Positions 8,844-17,541 of a stretch of 64,000 nt of DNA are shown piece by piece. Origin of the DNA: Mycobacterium sp. DL440 (GTDB lineage: Bacteria > Actinomycetota > Actinomycetes > Mycobacteriales > Mycobacteriaceae); contig NZ_CP050191.1 in assembly GCF_011745145.1 (NCBI RefSeq), positions 4,721,333 through 4,785,332 on the forward strand, given 5' to 3'. The position numbers and the translations under genes were made by a program. The notes beneath the pieces were generated by a model. It saw only the letters and a program-made list of their open reading frames with translations. It was not told the origin of the DNA and did not search any database. The first letter of the stretch is position 1. Every line of letters begins with the position of its first letter.

Positions 8844-9431
8844 GTGACAAACATCGACATCGACCGTGACGCCGCGCACGACGCCGCGCAGAACGAGCTG
8901 ACCAAGCCGATCTATCCGCGGGCGTCACCGACCGATCAGATCGGTGAGTGGCTCAAGGATCTGCTGTACCGGATCACCGCCGCAGGCTCCACGATCCCCG
9001 GTGGATGGTTCACCATCTCAGTGCTGGCCATCCTGCTCGTGGTGGCCGTCGTAGTGGCGGTGCGGATCGCACGGCGCACCATGCGTACTGCGCGCAGTGC
9101 GGACCACGCCCTGTTCGGCAGCGAGGAGCTCAGCGCCGCACAGCACCGCTCGATCGCCGAAAAATTTGCCGCACAAGGTGATTGGTCGTCCGCGATTCGC
9201 CACCGGGTCCGCGCACTGGCCCGCCACCTTGAAGAAGCCGGGGTTCTCGACGCGGTCCCGGGCCGTACTGCCACCGAACTCGCCCGCGACGCCGCGACAG
9301 CCCTACCGGGCCTGTCGGCCGGATTATTCAGTGCGGCAACCACCTTCAACGACGTCACCTACGGAGAGCAACCGGGTACCGAAACGGCCTACCGGCAGAT
9401 CGCGGCCCTCGACGAGGCTCGGGCACGATGA
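8844..9431 (+). CDS. DUF4129 membrane protein (Rv3690-like)
   Basis: A 195-residue protein with a GTG start one base after the previous stop. A single transmembrane helix (WFTISVLAILLVVAVVVAVRIA, about residues 56-77) separates a short outer part from a cytosolic C-terminal DUF4129 domain (DWSSAIRHRVRALARHLEEAGVL, then PGRTATELARDA). DUF4129 proteins sit with MoxR and DUF58 genes in many actinobacteria. The end overlaps the next gene by 4 bases (ATGA). Confidence 0.85.
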   Translation: MTNIDIDRDAAHDAAQNELTKPIYPRASPTDQIGEWLKDLLYRITAAGSTIPGGWFTISVLAILLVVAVVVAVRIARRTMRTARSADHALFGSEELSAAQHRSIAEKFAAQGDWSSAIRHRVRALARHLEEAGVLDAVPGRTATELARDAATALPGLSAGLFSAATTFNDVTYGEQPGTETAYRQIAALDEARAR

Positions 9432-10555
9432 GTGCCGAATCGGTCAAACAACGCTTCCGTACGGCGCGCTGGGTGCTGCTGACGTTCGCTGTCATCGTCG
9501 CGGTGGCCGTGGTGACGGTGTATCTGACCGCACCGCGACCGGGCGGCGCGATGGATCCCGAGTCGACGTCGCCGGAGGGGACGCACGCGTTGGTCAGTTT
9601 GTTGCGGGATCACGGTGTCGAGGTGATCACTGCGGCCGATGTCGACGAGGTGCGACGGGCCGCCCGGCCCGGCACCCTGCTGGTGGTGGCGCAGACGATG
9701 TTTCTGTCCAGCGACAAGACCGTTGACCGGCTGACCGACATCCCGGGCGACCTGCTGCTGATCGCGCCGTCCGGGCTCACCCGGCAGAAGCTGGCCCCGC
9801 AGATCCGGCTCGACAAGCCGACGGAGTTCGGCGGCGGCGAGCCGGATTGTGAACTGCCCGAGGCCAACCGGGCCGGAACGACGCAGCTGGGCACCACTGA
9901 TACCTACACCGCGGCCGACGGTACAGCGCTGACGTCGTGCTACGACGGCGCGGTGGTCCGCTACCACGACGGGCAGCGCACCGTCACGGTGGTCGGCACC
10001 GGCTCCTTCATGACGAACTCGCGCCTGCTCAAAGAGGGCAACGCGGCATTGGCGATGAATCTGTCCGGGGCCGCGCCACGGATCATCTGGTATGCGCCAC
10101 AGCATTTCGAGGCCGAGTCGACCGGAGGCGGCACCCTGTCGGATCTGATGCCGCCGCAGGTCCGGTGGATCGTCCTGCAGCTGTGTCTGGTGGTCGCACT
10201 GCTGGCGGTGGCGCAGGCGCGACGTCTCGGCCCGCTGGTCGCCGAATCCCTGCCGGTGGTGGTCCGCGCCTCGGAGACCGTCGAGGGACGTGGACGGTTG
10301 TACCGCTCCCGCCGCGCGCGTGACCGCGCAGCCGACGCGTTACGCACCGCGGCGTTGGGCCGCCTGTTGCCGAGGCTCGGCCTGACCTCCGCCGCGGCAC
10401 CGCAGGCCGTCGCTGCCGCCGTCGCCGCGCGCTGCGGCGCCGCCTCCAACACGGCCGGCCACATCCTGTTCGGCCCACCGCCTGCGACTGACGCTGAACT
10501 CGTCCATCTCGCACAACAACTCGACGACATCGAAAGGCAGGTCGCGCAGTCGTGA
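9428..10555 (+). CDS. DUF4350 membrane protein (Rv3691-like)
   Basis: A 375-residue protein with a transmembrane helix near each end of an outer domain (about residues 15-33, VLLTFAVIVAVAVVTVYL, and about 239-258, WIVLQLCLVVALLAVAQA). The domain between carries the DUF4350 signature: SPEGTHALVSLLRDHGVEV, LLVVAQT, and TVVGTGSFMTN. The C-terminal 115 residues are Arg/Ala-rich and cytosolic. The ATGA overlap with the preceding gene and 4-base overlap with moxR show translational coupling. Confidence 0.85.
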   Translation: MSAESVKQRFRTARWVLLTFAVIVAVAVVTVYLTAPRPGGAMDPESTSPEGTHALVSLLRDHGVEVITAADVDEVRRAARPGTLLVVAQTMFLSSDKTVDRLTDIPGDLLLIAPSGLTRQKLAPQIRLDKPTEFGGGEPDCELPEANRAGTTQLGTTDTYTAADGTALTSCYDGAVVRYHDGQRTVTVVGTGSFMTNSRLLKEGNAALAMNLSGAAPRIIWYAPQHFEAESTGGGTLSDLMPPQVRWIVLQLCLVVALLAVAQARRLGPLVAESLPVVVRASETVEGRGRLYRSRRARDRAADALRTAALGRLLPRLGLTSAAAPQAVAAAVAARCGAASNTAGHILFGPPPATDAELVHLAQQLDDIERQVAQS

Positions 10556-11526
10556 CTCAGCCCCACCCAGAGAATGCCGGCTCCGATTCGGCCCGTGAAG
10601 CCCTGATGGCCCTGCGCAATGAGATCGCCAAGGTGGTGGTCGGTCAGGATGCGGTGATCAGTGGACTGGTGGTCGCGCTGCTGTGCCGCGGGCACGTGCT
10701 GCTGGAGGGGGTGCCCGGGGTGGCCAAGACCCTGCTGGTGCGCACCCTGGCGGCGGCCCTTCAGTTGGAGTTCAAGCGCGTGCAGTTCACGCCGGACCTG
10801 ATGCCCGGCGACGTCACCGGCTCCCTGGTGTACGACGCGCGCACGGCCGAGTTCGAGTTCCGCGCCGGCCCGGTGTTCACCAACCTGCTGCTGGCCGATG
10901 AGATCAACCGGACGCCACCGAAAACCCAGGCGGCACTTCTGGAGGCGATGGAGGAGCGCCAGGTCAGCGTCGACGGCACACCCCGGCCGCTGCCTGACCC
11001 GTTCATCGTGGCAGCCACCCAGAACCCGATCGAATACGAGGGCACGTATCAGCTGCCCGAGGCCCAGCTGGACCGCTTCCTGCTGAAGCTCACCGTGCCG
11101 TTGCCGCCGCGGGATCAGGAGATCGCGATCCTGAGCCGGCACGCGAAGGGCTTCGATCCGCGTGACCTGTCGGCCGTGCGGCCGGTGGCTGGGGCCGCCG
11201 AGCTGGCGGCCGGGCGCGAGGCGGTGCGCCAGGTGTTGGCCGGTGACGAGGTGCTGGGCTACATCGTCGACATCGTCGGGGCCACCCGGCGTTCCCCGTC
11301 GCTGCAACTCGGCGTGTCACCGCGCGGTGCGACTGCCCTGCTGGCCACGGCACGGTCCTGGGCCTGGCTGTCCGGCCGCAACTACGTCACCCCTGACGAC
11401 GTCAAGGCGATGGCCAGGTCCACGCTGCGTCACCGGGTAGCGCTGCGTCCGGAGGCCGAACTCGAAGGCGCCACCCCCGACGGAGTGCTGGACGGCATCC
11501 TGGCCGCGGTCCCGGTGCCGCGCTGA
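10552..11526 (+). CDS. moxR2: MoxR-family AAA+ ATPase (Rv3692/MoxR2-like)
   Basis: A 324-residue AAA+ ATPase. Walker A is GVPGVAKTLL, Walker B is LLADEINR followed by PPKTQAALLEAMEE, sensor 1 is VAATQNP with EYEGTYQLPEAQLDRF, and the C-terminal lid carries SPRGATALL. MoxR proteins act as chaperone-like ATPases with DUF58 partners containing a von Willebrand factor-like domain. The next gene encodes exactly such a partner and overlaps it by one base. Confidence 0.93.
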   Translation: MTQPHPENAGSDSAREALMALRNEIAKVVVGQDAVISGLVVALLCRGHVLLEGVPGVAKTLLVRTLAAALQLEFKRVQFTPDLMPGDVTGSLVYDARTAEFEFRAGPVFTNLLLADEINRTPPKTQAALLEAMEERQVSVDGTPRPLPDPFIVAATQNPIEYEGTYQLPEAQLDRFLLKLTVPLPPRDQEIAILSRHAKGFDPRDLSAVRPVAGAAELAAGREAVRQVLAGDEVLGYIVDIVGATRRSPSLQLGVSPRGATALLATARSWAWLSGRNYVTPDDVKAMARSTLRHRVALRPEAELEGATPDGVLDGILAAVPVPR

Positions 11527-12848
11527 TGGTTCTCACCGGCCGCGCGGGTCTGGTGGCACTGGTGTGCGTGCTGCCGATCGCGTTGGCCCCATGGCCGGCA
11601 ACGGCTTTCGCTGCGCTGGCGGTGCTGTTGGCCGTGGCCGTGGTAGTCGATGTCGCGCTCGCCGGCCGCATCGGCGGGTTGCAGATCGTCCGCGGCGGCG
11701 AGTCGACCACCCGCCTGGGCCAGACCGTCGACGCCGCGCTCACCGTGACCAATACCGGACGACGCCGAGTGCGTGGCGCGGTTCGCGATGCCTGGCCGCC
11801 GAGCGCATCGGCACAGCCGCGCAAACACCGGGTGAATATCGCTGTGGGACAAAAGATTTCCCTGACCACCCGGTTACACCCGGTGCGCCGCGGCGATCAG
11901 CACTGCGAGCTGGTCACGGTGCGTTCGATCGGGCCGCTTGGGCTGGCCGGACGCCAACGCTCGCAGCAACTGCCCGGCCAGGTGCGGGTCCTGCCGCCGT
12001 TCCTGTCCCGCAAGCACCTGCCGTCTCGGCTGGCCAGGCTGCGGCAGTTGGACGGTGCGATCCCGGTGCTGATCCGCGGTCAGGGCACCGAGTTCGACTC
12101 GCTGCGTGAATATGTCGTCGGCGACGACGTTCGCTCGATCGACTGGCGCGCCACGGCCCGGCGGGCCGATGTGGTGGTGCGTACCTGGCGCCCGGAGCGC
12201 GACCGGCGGGTGGTGATCGTGCTCGACACCGGACGCACATCCGCGGGGCGGGTCGGGGTGGATCCGACCGCGCTGGATCCAGGCGGGTGGCCGCGGCTGG
12301 ACTGGTCGATGGACGCGGCACTGCTGCTGGCGGCGCTGGCGGCCCGCGCCGGCGATCACGTCGACTTCCTGGCCATCGACCGGGTGACGCGCGCCGGGGT
12401 GTGGGGTGCCTCGCGAACCGAACTGCTGGCCGCGCTGGTCGCGGCGATGGCACCGTTACAGCCTGCGCTGGTGGAATCCGATGCGACCGCGATGGTTTCG
12501 GCGGTCGCGCGCCGGGTGCGGGGCCGGGCGCTGGTGGTGCTGCTGACCGATCTGAACGCCTCGGCGCTCGACGAGGGGTTGATGACGGTGCTGCCGCTAC
12601 TGTCCGCGCGCCATCAGGTCCTGCTGGCCGCCGTGTCCGATCCGCGGGTGGACCAGTTGGCGGCGGGCCGTTCCGATGCCGCGCAGATCTACGACGCCGC
12701 GGCTGCCGAACGGGCCCGCAACGACCGCCGAGCCATCGCGTCGCGGCTGCGCGGGCACGGCGTCGATGTGGTCGATGCCCGGCCCGAGGATCTGGCGCCG
12801 GCCCTGGCCGACCACTACCTGGCGATGAAGGCGGCCGGAAAGCTCTAG
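11526..12848 (+). CDS. DUF58 protein, MoxR partner (Rv3693-like)
   Basis: A 440-residue protein. Two N-terminal hydrophobic helices (about residues 6-48) anchor it. The DUF58 signature FDSLREYVVGDDVRSIDWRA appears near residue 190, followed by a von Willebrand A-like domain (VVIVLDTGRTSAG as a MIDAS-like strand, DAALLLAALAARAGDHVDFLAID, and ALVVLLTDLN). It is the last gene of the operon. A long palindrome just after the stop separates it from the convergent gene. Confidence 0.88.
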   Translation: MVLTGRAGLVALVCVLPIALAPWPATAFAALAVLLAVAVVVDVALAGRIGGLQIVRGGESTTRLGQTVDAALTVTNTGRRRVRGAVRDAWPPSASAQPRKHRVNIAVGQKISLTTRLHPVRRGDQHCELVTVRSIGPLGLAGRQRSQQLPGQVRVLPPFLSRKHLPSRLARLRQLDGAIPVLIRGQGTEFDSLREYVVGDDVRSIDWRATARRADVVVRTWRPERDRRVVIVLDTGRTSAGRVGVDPTALDPGGWPRLDWSMDAALLLAALAARAGDHVDFLAIDRVTRAGVWGASRTELLAALVAAMAPLQPALVESDATAMVSAVARRVRGRALVVLLTDLNASALDEGLMTVLPLLSARHQVLLAAVSDPRVDQLAAGRSDAAQIYDAAAAERARNDRRAIASRLRGHGVDVVDARPEDLAPALADHYLAMKAAGKL

Positions 12849-12851
12849 TTT

Positions 12852-12923
12852 CCTTGCGCGAGCAGACATAAAACTGCCCAATTTGCCCCGAAAACGGGCG
12901 GTTTTGCGTCTGCTCGCGCAAGG
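12852..12923. terminator. Long palindrome between convergent genes (bidirectional terminator or REP-like element)
   Basis: A perfect 16-bp stem pairs CCTTGCGCGAGCAGAC (12852-12867) with GTCTGCTCGCGCAAGG (12908-12923). Inside it a second near-perfect arm, AAAACTGCCC, pairs with GGGCGGTTTT (one G-T wobble). It occupies almost the whole 78-base gap between two convergent genes. The size exceeds a usual terminator and suggests a dispersed palindromic repeat that may also end transcription. Confidence 0.7.
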
Positions 12924-12926
12924 GAA

Positions 12927-13919
12927 TCAGCCCGTCGGCACCACGTCGGGGGCATCCTCGAGGTCGCCACTCTCCCCGGCCCGTACGGCCTTGCGCCCGA
13001 AGTGGAACACATAACCCAGGAAGGCAAGTTCGGCGGCCACGCCGATGCCGATCCGCATCCAGGTGGGTAACGGCGACGGGGTCACCAGGGCCTCGATCAG
13101 ACCGGATATCAGCAGGACGACGGCAAGCCCGATCGCGGCCGCCACCACCGCCCGGCCCTGTTCGGCGAGCGCCTGTGCCCGGGGTCGGTCACCGGGCGCG
13201 ATAACCGTCCAGCCGAGCCGCATCCCCACTGCGGCGGCCAGGAACACGGCGGTCATCTCCAGCAGTCCGTGCGGGGTGATCAGCCCCAGGAACAGATCGC
13301 CTTTGCCCGCGCTGAACATCAGTCCGGCGATCACGCCGAGGTTGGCCGCGTTCTGGAACAGGATGTACGGGATGGGCAGACCGAGCAGGATCGCGAAGGC
13401 GATGCACTGCGCGGCCACCCACGAGTTGTTGACCCACACCTGCAGGGCAAATGAAGCGGCGGGGTGCTCGCTGTAGTACGACGCGAAGTCATGGTTGACC
13501 AATTCGTCGACCTCGCTGGGGGTTCCGATGGCCGCGTGCACATCCGGGTTGCCCGACACCCACAGCGCCAGGGCCACGGTCACGATGAAGAACGCCACTG
13601 CGGATCCCAGCCACCAGCGCCAGGACCGGTAGGCCACCACCGGGAAGGACACGGTCCAGAACCGGACGAACTCGCGCCAGAGCGGGGCGTGCGCACCAGT
13701 CACCGCGGCACGGGCCCGGGCCACCAGCCCGGACAGCCGCCCCACCAGAACCGAATCCTGCGAGGCCGATCGCACCATCGACAGGTGCGTGGAGACCCGC
13801 TGATAGAGGTCGACGAGCTCATCTACCTCGGCGCCGGTCAACCGTCGGCGTCGTTTTACCAACTGCTCCAACCGGTCCCAGGTGGGGCGATGGGCCACGA
13901 CGAACGCATCGACATCCAC
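12927..13919 (-). CDS. SpoIIM-like (DUF95) membrane protein (Rv3694c-like)
   Basis: A 330-residue protein. The N-terminal cytosolic part carries RPTWDRLEQLVKRRRRLTGAEVDELVDLYQ, and five or more transmembrane helices follow. The motif GLLEMTAVFLAAAVGMRLGW (NGxxE-like region of stage II sporulation protein M proteins) supports the family. Non-sporulating actinobacteria pair this gene with an RDD gene, as here, where the RDD gene is divergent with a 32-base gap. Exact function unknown. Confidence 0.85.
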   Translation of the reverse strand: MDVDAFVVAHRPTWDRLEQLVKRRRRLTGAEVDELVDLYQRVSTHLSMVRSASQDSVLVGRLSGLVARARAAVTGAHAPLWREFVRFWTVSFPVVAYRSWRWWLGSAVAFFIVTVALALWVSGNPDVHAAIGTPSEVDELVNHDFASYYSEHPAASFALQVWVNNSWVAAQCIAFAILLGLPIPYILFQNAANLGVIAGLMFSAGKGDLFLGLITPHGLLEMTAVFLAAAVGMRLGWTVIAPGDRPRAQALAEQGRAVVAAAIGLAVVLLISGLIEALVTPSPLPTWMRIGIGVAAELAFLGYVFHFGRKAVRAGESGDLEDAPDVVPTG

Positions 13920-13951
13920 GTGGCAAAGCGTAGTCGGTAGCGTGTGTCGTT

Positions 13952-14785
13952 ATGGTTGGGCAGCCCGCACCGGTGGTGACCGGGGACGCCGTCGTCCTCG
14001 ACGTGGCGATCGCCCAGTTGCCGGTGCGCACGCTGGCCGCATTGATCGACATTCTGGTGATCGCCGTCGGCTACGTGGCGGGGCTCGTGTTGTGGTCGAT
14101 CACGCTGAGCCAGCTCGACGAGGCGCTGTCGGCGGCGATCCTGATCATCTTCACGGTGCTGACCCTGGTGGGTTATCCGGTGGTGATGGAGACCGCGACC
14201 CGTGGCCGGTCGCTGGGCAAGATGGCGTTGGGGCTACGGGTGGTGGCCGACGACGGCGGCCCGGAACGTTTCCGCCAGGCCCTGTTCCGCGGGCTGGCCG
14301 GGTTCATCGAGATCTGGATGCTCACCGGTGGGCCCGCGGTGATCTGCAGCCTGGTGTCGGCCAAGGGCAAACGCCTCGGCGACATCTTCGCCGGCACCGT
14401 GGTGATCAGCGAGCGTGGGCCCAGGCTGAACCCGCCGCCGGTCATGCCACCGGCGCTGGCCTGGTGGGCCGCCTCGCTGGAACTGTCCGGGCTCGGCCCC
14501 GAGCAGGCCGAACTGGCCAGGCAGTTCCTGTCCCGCTCGGCCCAACTCGATCCGCGGATACGCCATGAGATGCGGCACCGGATCTTCGCCGAGGTGGCCT
14601 CGCGTATCTCACCCCCGCCGCCGCCGGGCGCGCCGGTCGAGTACGTGCTGGCCGCGGTGCTCGCCGAGCGGCACCGTCGCGCACTGGCCCGGCTGATGCC
14701 GCAGACCCAACCGATGCCCTACCCCACGCAGTACCCGGCCTATCCGTCACCACCTCCGACCAGTGGGTTCACCCCGCCCAGCTAA
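13952..14785 (+). CDS. RDD family membrane protein (Rv3695-like)
   Basis: A 277-residue protein. It carries the RDD-family start (VRTLAALIDILVIAVGYVAG), two further helices, and ATRGRSLGKMALGLRVV with the KxxxGL motif, then KGKRLGDIFAGTVV. The C-terminal 110 residues are cytosolic and end in a Pro/Tyr-rich tail. It diverges from the SpoIIM-like gene and is the last of the conserved Rv3688c-Rv3695 block. Confidence 0.87.
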   Translation: MVGQPAPVVTGDAVVLDVAIAQLPVRTLAALIDILVIAVGYVAGLVLWSITLSQLDEALSAAILIIFTVLTLVGYPVVMETATRGRSLGKMALGLRVVADDGGPERFRQALFRGLAGFIEIWMLTGGPAVICSLVSAKGKRLGDIFAGTVVISERGPRLNPPPVMPPALAWWAASLELSGLGPEQAELARQFLSRSAQLDPRIRHEMRHRIFAEVASRISPPPPPGAPVEYVLAAVLAERHRRALARLMPQTQPMPYPTQYPAYPSPPPTSGFTPPS

Positions 14786-14789
14786 TGTG

Positions 14790-14807
14790 TGGGACATCAC
14801 TGTCCCA
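14790..14807. promoter_or_regulatory. Predicted LfrR operator upstream of lfrR-lfrA
   Basis: A perfect inverted repeat TGGGACA-tcac-TGTCCCA, 31 bases before the lfrR start codon. A possible -10 box TACATT lies at 14825-14830. The position is right for TetR-type autorepression of the lfrRA operon. Confidence 0.65.
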
Positions 14808-14837
14808 TTTTGGCTCGTTCGTGCTACATTTCGATTC

Positions 14838-15413
14838 ATGACCAGTTCGGTATCGACGCACAGCGGGCCGCGTGAGCGCACCCGCAAGGCGATTCTCGAT
14901 GCCGCGATGACGGTCCTGGCCGACAATGCGACGGCTTCGCTCAGCGATATCGCCACCGCCGCCGACGTCGGCCGCAGTACCGTCCACCGGTACTACGCGG
15001 AGCGCACCGATCTTCTGCGCGCCCTGGCCCGGCACGTCCACGAGCTCAGCAACGCCGAGATCGACCGCGCGGATCCGATGCACGGTCCCGCCGATGCGGC
15101 GCTGCGCCGAGTCGTGGAAAGCCAACTCGACCTGGGCCCGATCGTGCTGTTCGTCTACAGCGAGCCGACGATCCTGGCCGACCCTGAGTTGGCGGCCTAT
15201 CTGGACACCGGCGACGAGGCGATCGTCGAGGTGCTCAACCGGGCCTCTGTCGACAGGCCCGAATATCCCCCAGGATGGGCCCGGCGGGTGTTCTGGGCGC
15301 TACTGCTGGCCGGCTATGAAGCCGCCAAGCAGGACGGCACCCCCCGCCATCAGATCGTCGACGCCATCATGACCAGCCTCACCGCGGGCACCATCCAATT
15401 CCCGCGCGGCTGA
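14838..15413 (+). CDS. lfrR: TetR-family repressor LfrR
   Basis: A 191-residue regulator. The N-terminal helix-turn-helix is at about residues 12-55 (RERTRKAILDAAMTVLAD, DIATAADVGRSTVHRYYAERTDLL). The ligand domain closely follows the M. smegmatis LfrR sequence as I recall it (ALRRVVESQLDLGPIVLFVY, EVLNRAS, YPPGWARRVFWALLLAGYEAAKQ). LfrR represses the efflux pump gene lfrA downstream and its own gene and is released by drug ligands. The ATG was chosen 31 bases after the palindromic operator. The gap to lfrA is 33 bases. Confidence 0.88.
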   Translation: MTSSVSTHSGPRERTRKAILDAAMTVLADNATASLSDIATAADVGRSTVHRYYAERTDLLRALARHVHELSNAEIDRADPMHGPADAALRRVVESQLDLGPIVLFVYSEPTILADPELAAYLDTGDEAIVEVLNRASVDRPEYPPGWARRVFWALLLAGYEAAKQDGTPRHQIVDAIMTSLTAGTIQFPRG

Positions 15414-15446
15414 GCCCCTCTTCTTGAGTCCTTGGAGCCACGCCCC

Positions 15447-16973
15447 ATGTCCACCCGCCTCGACGGCTCGCCGTCGGTGACACCGACGCCCAAACGCGCC
15501 TGGCTGGCACTCGCCGTGCTGGCCCTTCCGGTCATCCTGATCGCAGTCGACAACACTGTGCTGGCGTTCGCCCTGCCGGCGATCGCCGAGGATTTCCGGC
15601 CCGCGGCATCCACCCAGCTGTGGATCGTCGACGTCTACTCACTCGTGCTGGCCGCACTACTGGTCGCCATGGGCAGCCTCGGCGACCGGTTGGGCCGGCG
15701 CCGGATGCTGCTGATCGGCGCCACGGGTTTCGCGGTGGTGTCGGTGGCGGCCGCCTTCGCACCCAGCGCTCAGTACCTGGTGCTGGCCCGCGCAGTGCTG
15801 GGCGTTTTCGGCGCCATGTTGATGCCCTCGACGCTGTCGCTGATCCGCAACATTTTCACCGAGGCCTCCGCGCGCCGGCTGGCCATCGCGATCTGGGCGT
15901 CCTGCTTCACCGCTGGATCGACCCTCGGCCCGATTGTCGGCGGCGCGCTGCTACAGCATTTCCATTGGGGCTCGGTGTTTCTCGTGGCGGTGCCAATCCT
16001 GCTGCCGCTGCTGATCCTGGGCCCCAAGCTGGTACCGGAATCCCGTGACCCCAATCCGGGTCCGCTGGATCTGGCCAGCGTGGCGCTGTCCTTCACCGCC
16101 TTGCTGCCGATCGTGTGGGCGATCAAGACCGCCGCCCACGACGGGCTGTCAGTGCTGGTCGGACTGGCCTTTGTGGTGGGCGTCGCGTCGGGTGCGCTGT
16201 TCGTCCGTCGGCAGAAGCGAAGTGCCACCCCGATGCTCGACCTCGGGCTGTTCTCCTACGCACCCTTCAGCTCGTCGATCCTGGCGAACTTCCTGTCCAT
16301 CGTGGGGTTGATCGGCTTCATCTTCTTCATCTCGCAGCACCTGCAGCTGGTGCTCGGGCTGTCCCCGTTGGCGGCCGGCCTGGTGACCCTGCCCGGCGCC
16401 CTGGTGTCGATGATCGCCGGCATCGCGGTGGTGCAGGCTGCCAAGCGGTTCTCGCCGCAGGCGTTGATGACCACCGGGTTGATCTTCGTCGCGCTCGGCT
16501 TCCTGATGATCCTGGCGTTCCGGCACGACCTGACGGTGGTGGCGATCATCGTGTCGTTCGTGGTGCTGGAGTTCGGCGTCGGGGTGTCGCAGACAGTGTC
16601 CAACGACACCATCGTCGCCTCGGTACCGGCCGCCAAAGCCGGTGCGGCGTCGGCAGTCTCGGAGACCGCCTACGAGTTGGGCGCCGTCGTGGGCACCGCG
16701 ACGCTCGGCACCATCTTCACTGCGTTCTACCGCAACAACATTGCGCTACCGGTCGGGTTGAGCCCGACGCAGGCGGCCGATGCCGGTGAGAGCATCGGCG
16801 GCGCCACCTCGGTGGCCGCTGATCTTCCCGCCGAAATCGCGCAGCGCCTGCTGGATTCGGCGCGCCTGGCGTTCGACTCCGGCATCGCGCCGACGGCGAT
16901 CATCGCGGCGACGCTGGCGCTGGCGGCGGCCGGGATCGTGGCGGCCGCGTTCCGCAGGCAGGCTCAGCGGTAA
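15447..16973 (+). CDS. lfrA: Multidrug efflux pump LfrA (MFS, DHA2 family, 14 helices)
   Basis: A 508-residue major facilitator with 14 predicted helices. Recognisable points: DNTVLAFALPAIAEDF in helix 1, GSLGDRLGRRRML (motif A), a GSTLGPIVGGALL motif C in helix 5, and near-identity in many stretches to M. smegmatis LfrA, the proton-driven pump for fluoroquinolones, ethidium and acriflavine. The ATG with GGAG 10 bases upstream was used. The 3' end overlaps the convergent DUF1772 gene by 10 bases. LfrA is characteristic of rapidly growing mycobacteria. Confidence 0.9.
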   Translation: MSTRLDGSPSVTPTPKRAWLALAVLALPVILIAVDNTVLAFALPAIAEDFRPAASTQLWIVDVYSLVLAALLVAMGSLGDRLGRRRMLLIGATGFAVVSVAAAFAPSAQYLVLARAVLGVFGAMLMPSTLSLIRNIFTEASARRLAIAIWASCFTAGSTLGPIVGGALLQHFHWGSVFLVAVPILLPLLILGPKLVPESRDPNPGPLDLASVALSFTALLPIVWAIKTAAHDGLSVLVGLAFVVGVASGALFVRRQKRSATPMLDLGLFSYAPFSSSILANFLSIVGLIGFIFFISQHLQLVLGLSPLAAGLVTLPGALVSMIAGIAVVQAAKRFSPQALMTTGLIFVALGFLMILAFRHDLTVVAIIVSFVVLEFGVGVSQTVSNDTIVASVPAAKAGAASAVSETAYELGAVVGTATLGTIFTAFYRNNIALPVGLSPTQAADAGESIGGATSVAADLPAEIAQRLLDSARLAFDSGIAPTAIIAATLALAAAGIVAAAFRRQAQR

Positions 16974-17443
16974 CGCAGACCTATCAACAGCAGCACGGCG
17001 CCGATGAACCCCGATGCGGTGCGCACGTGGTTCCACGCGGTCCAGGTGGTGAAGTAGGCCTGCCATTCGGCGGCCGCATCGGCCAGGTCGATCTGGTCGA
17101 GGTGGTTGTTGAGCGGCACGTTGAACGCCATGGTGACCACCACGCCGAGGACGCCGAAGATCGCGCCGGCCAGCAGATACCAACTGCCCGGCCGGCCGAT
17201 CTGCGCCACCGCGATCACGCCGACGATCACCGACAGCATCGCCGAGCCCAACAGGAACAGCAGGAACGGTGCGTTGGTGTTGGCTTCGGCGTTCATGCCG
17301 CGCATGGCGGTGACGGCGTCGACCGGGCCGGTGCGGTCGAGGCCGCGCATCACGAAAGTGGAGAACGCGTAGAAGATTCCACCGGCGGCGGCACTGCCGA
17401 GTGCTGCGGCTGCGGTGAGGACGACGACGGGGCTGATGCTCAT
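16964..17443 (-). CDS. DUF1772 membrane protein (anthrone oxygenase-like)
   Basis: A 159-residue protein with four transmembrane helices. The pattern GSAAAGGIFYAFSTFVMRGL at the start, AMRGMNAEANTNAPFL in the middle, and FNVPLNNHLDQID followed by FTTWTAWNHVRT is the DUF1772 signature. I chose the ATG of MSISPVVV; two in-frame ATGs upstream would add a polar N-terminal segment. Function unknown in bacteria. Confidence 0.75.
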   Translation of the reverse strand: MSISPVVVLTAAAALGSAAAGGIFYAFSTFVMRGLDRTGPVDAVTAMRGMNAEANTNAPFLLFLLGSAMLSVIVGVIAVAQIGRPGSWYLLAGAIFGVLGVVVTMAFNVPLNNHLDQIDLADAAAEWQAYFTTWTAWNHVRTASGFIGAVLLLIGLRYR

Positions 17444-17541
17444 GGCTTCAGTCAACGACGCCGAGGTGAGACGTTCCATCGCCAAGAATCCCGATTCCAT
17501 ACGCAATCGTCTCGCTCGCCCCGCACTGTCAAGATGGATCC

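Noticed and set aside
9389..11307. Long minus-strand frames opposite the DUF4350 and moxR genes
   Set aside because: They are high-GC shadows with His/Gln/Gly-rich composition and no motif; the plus-strand genes are well supported.
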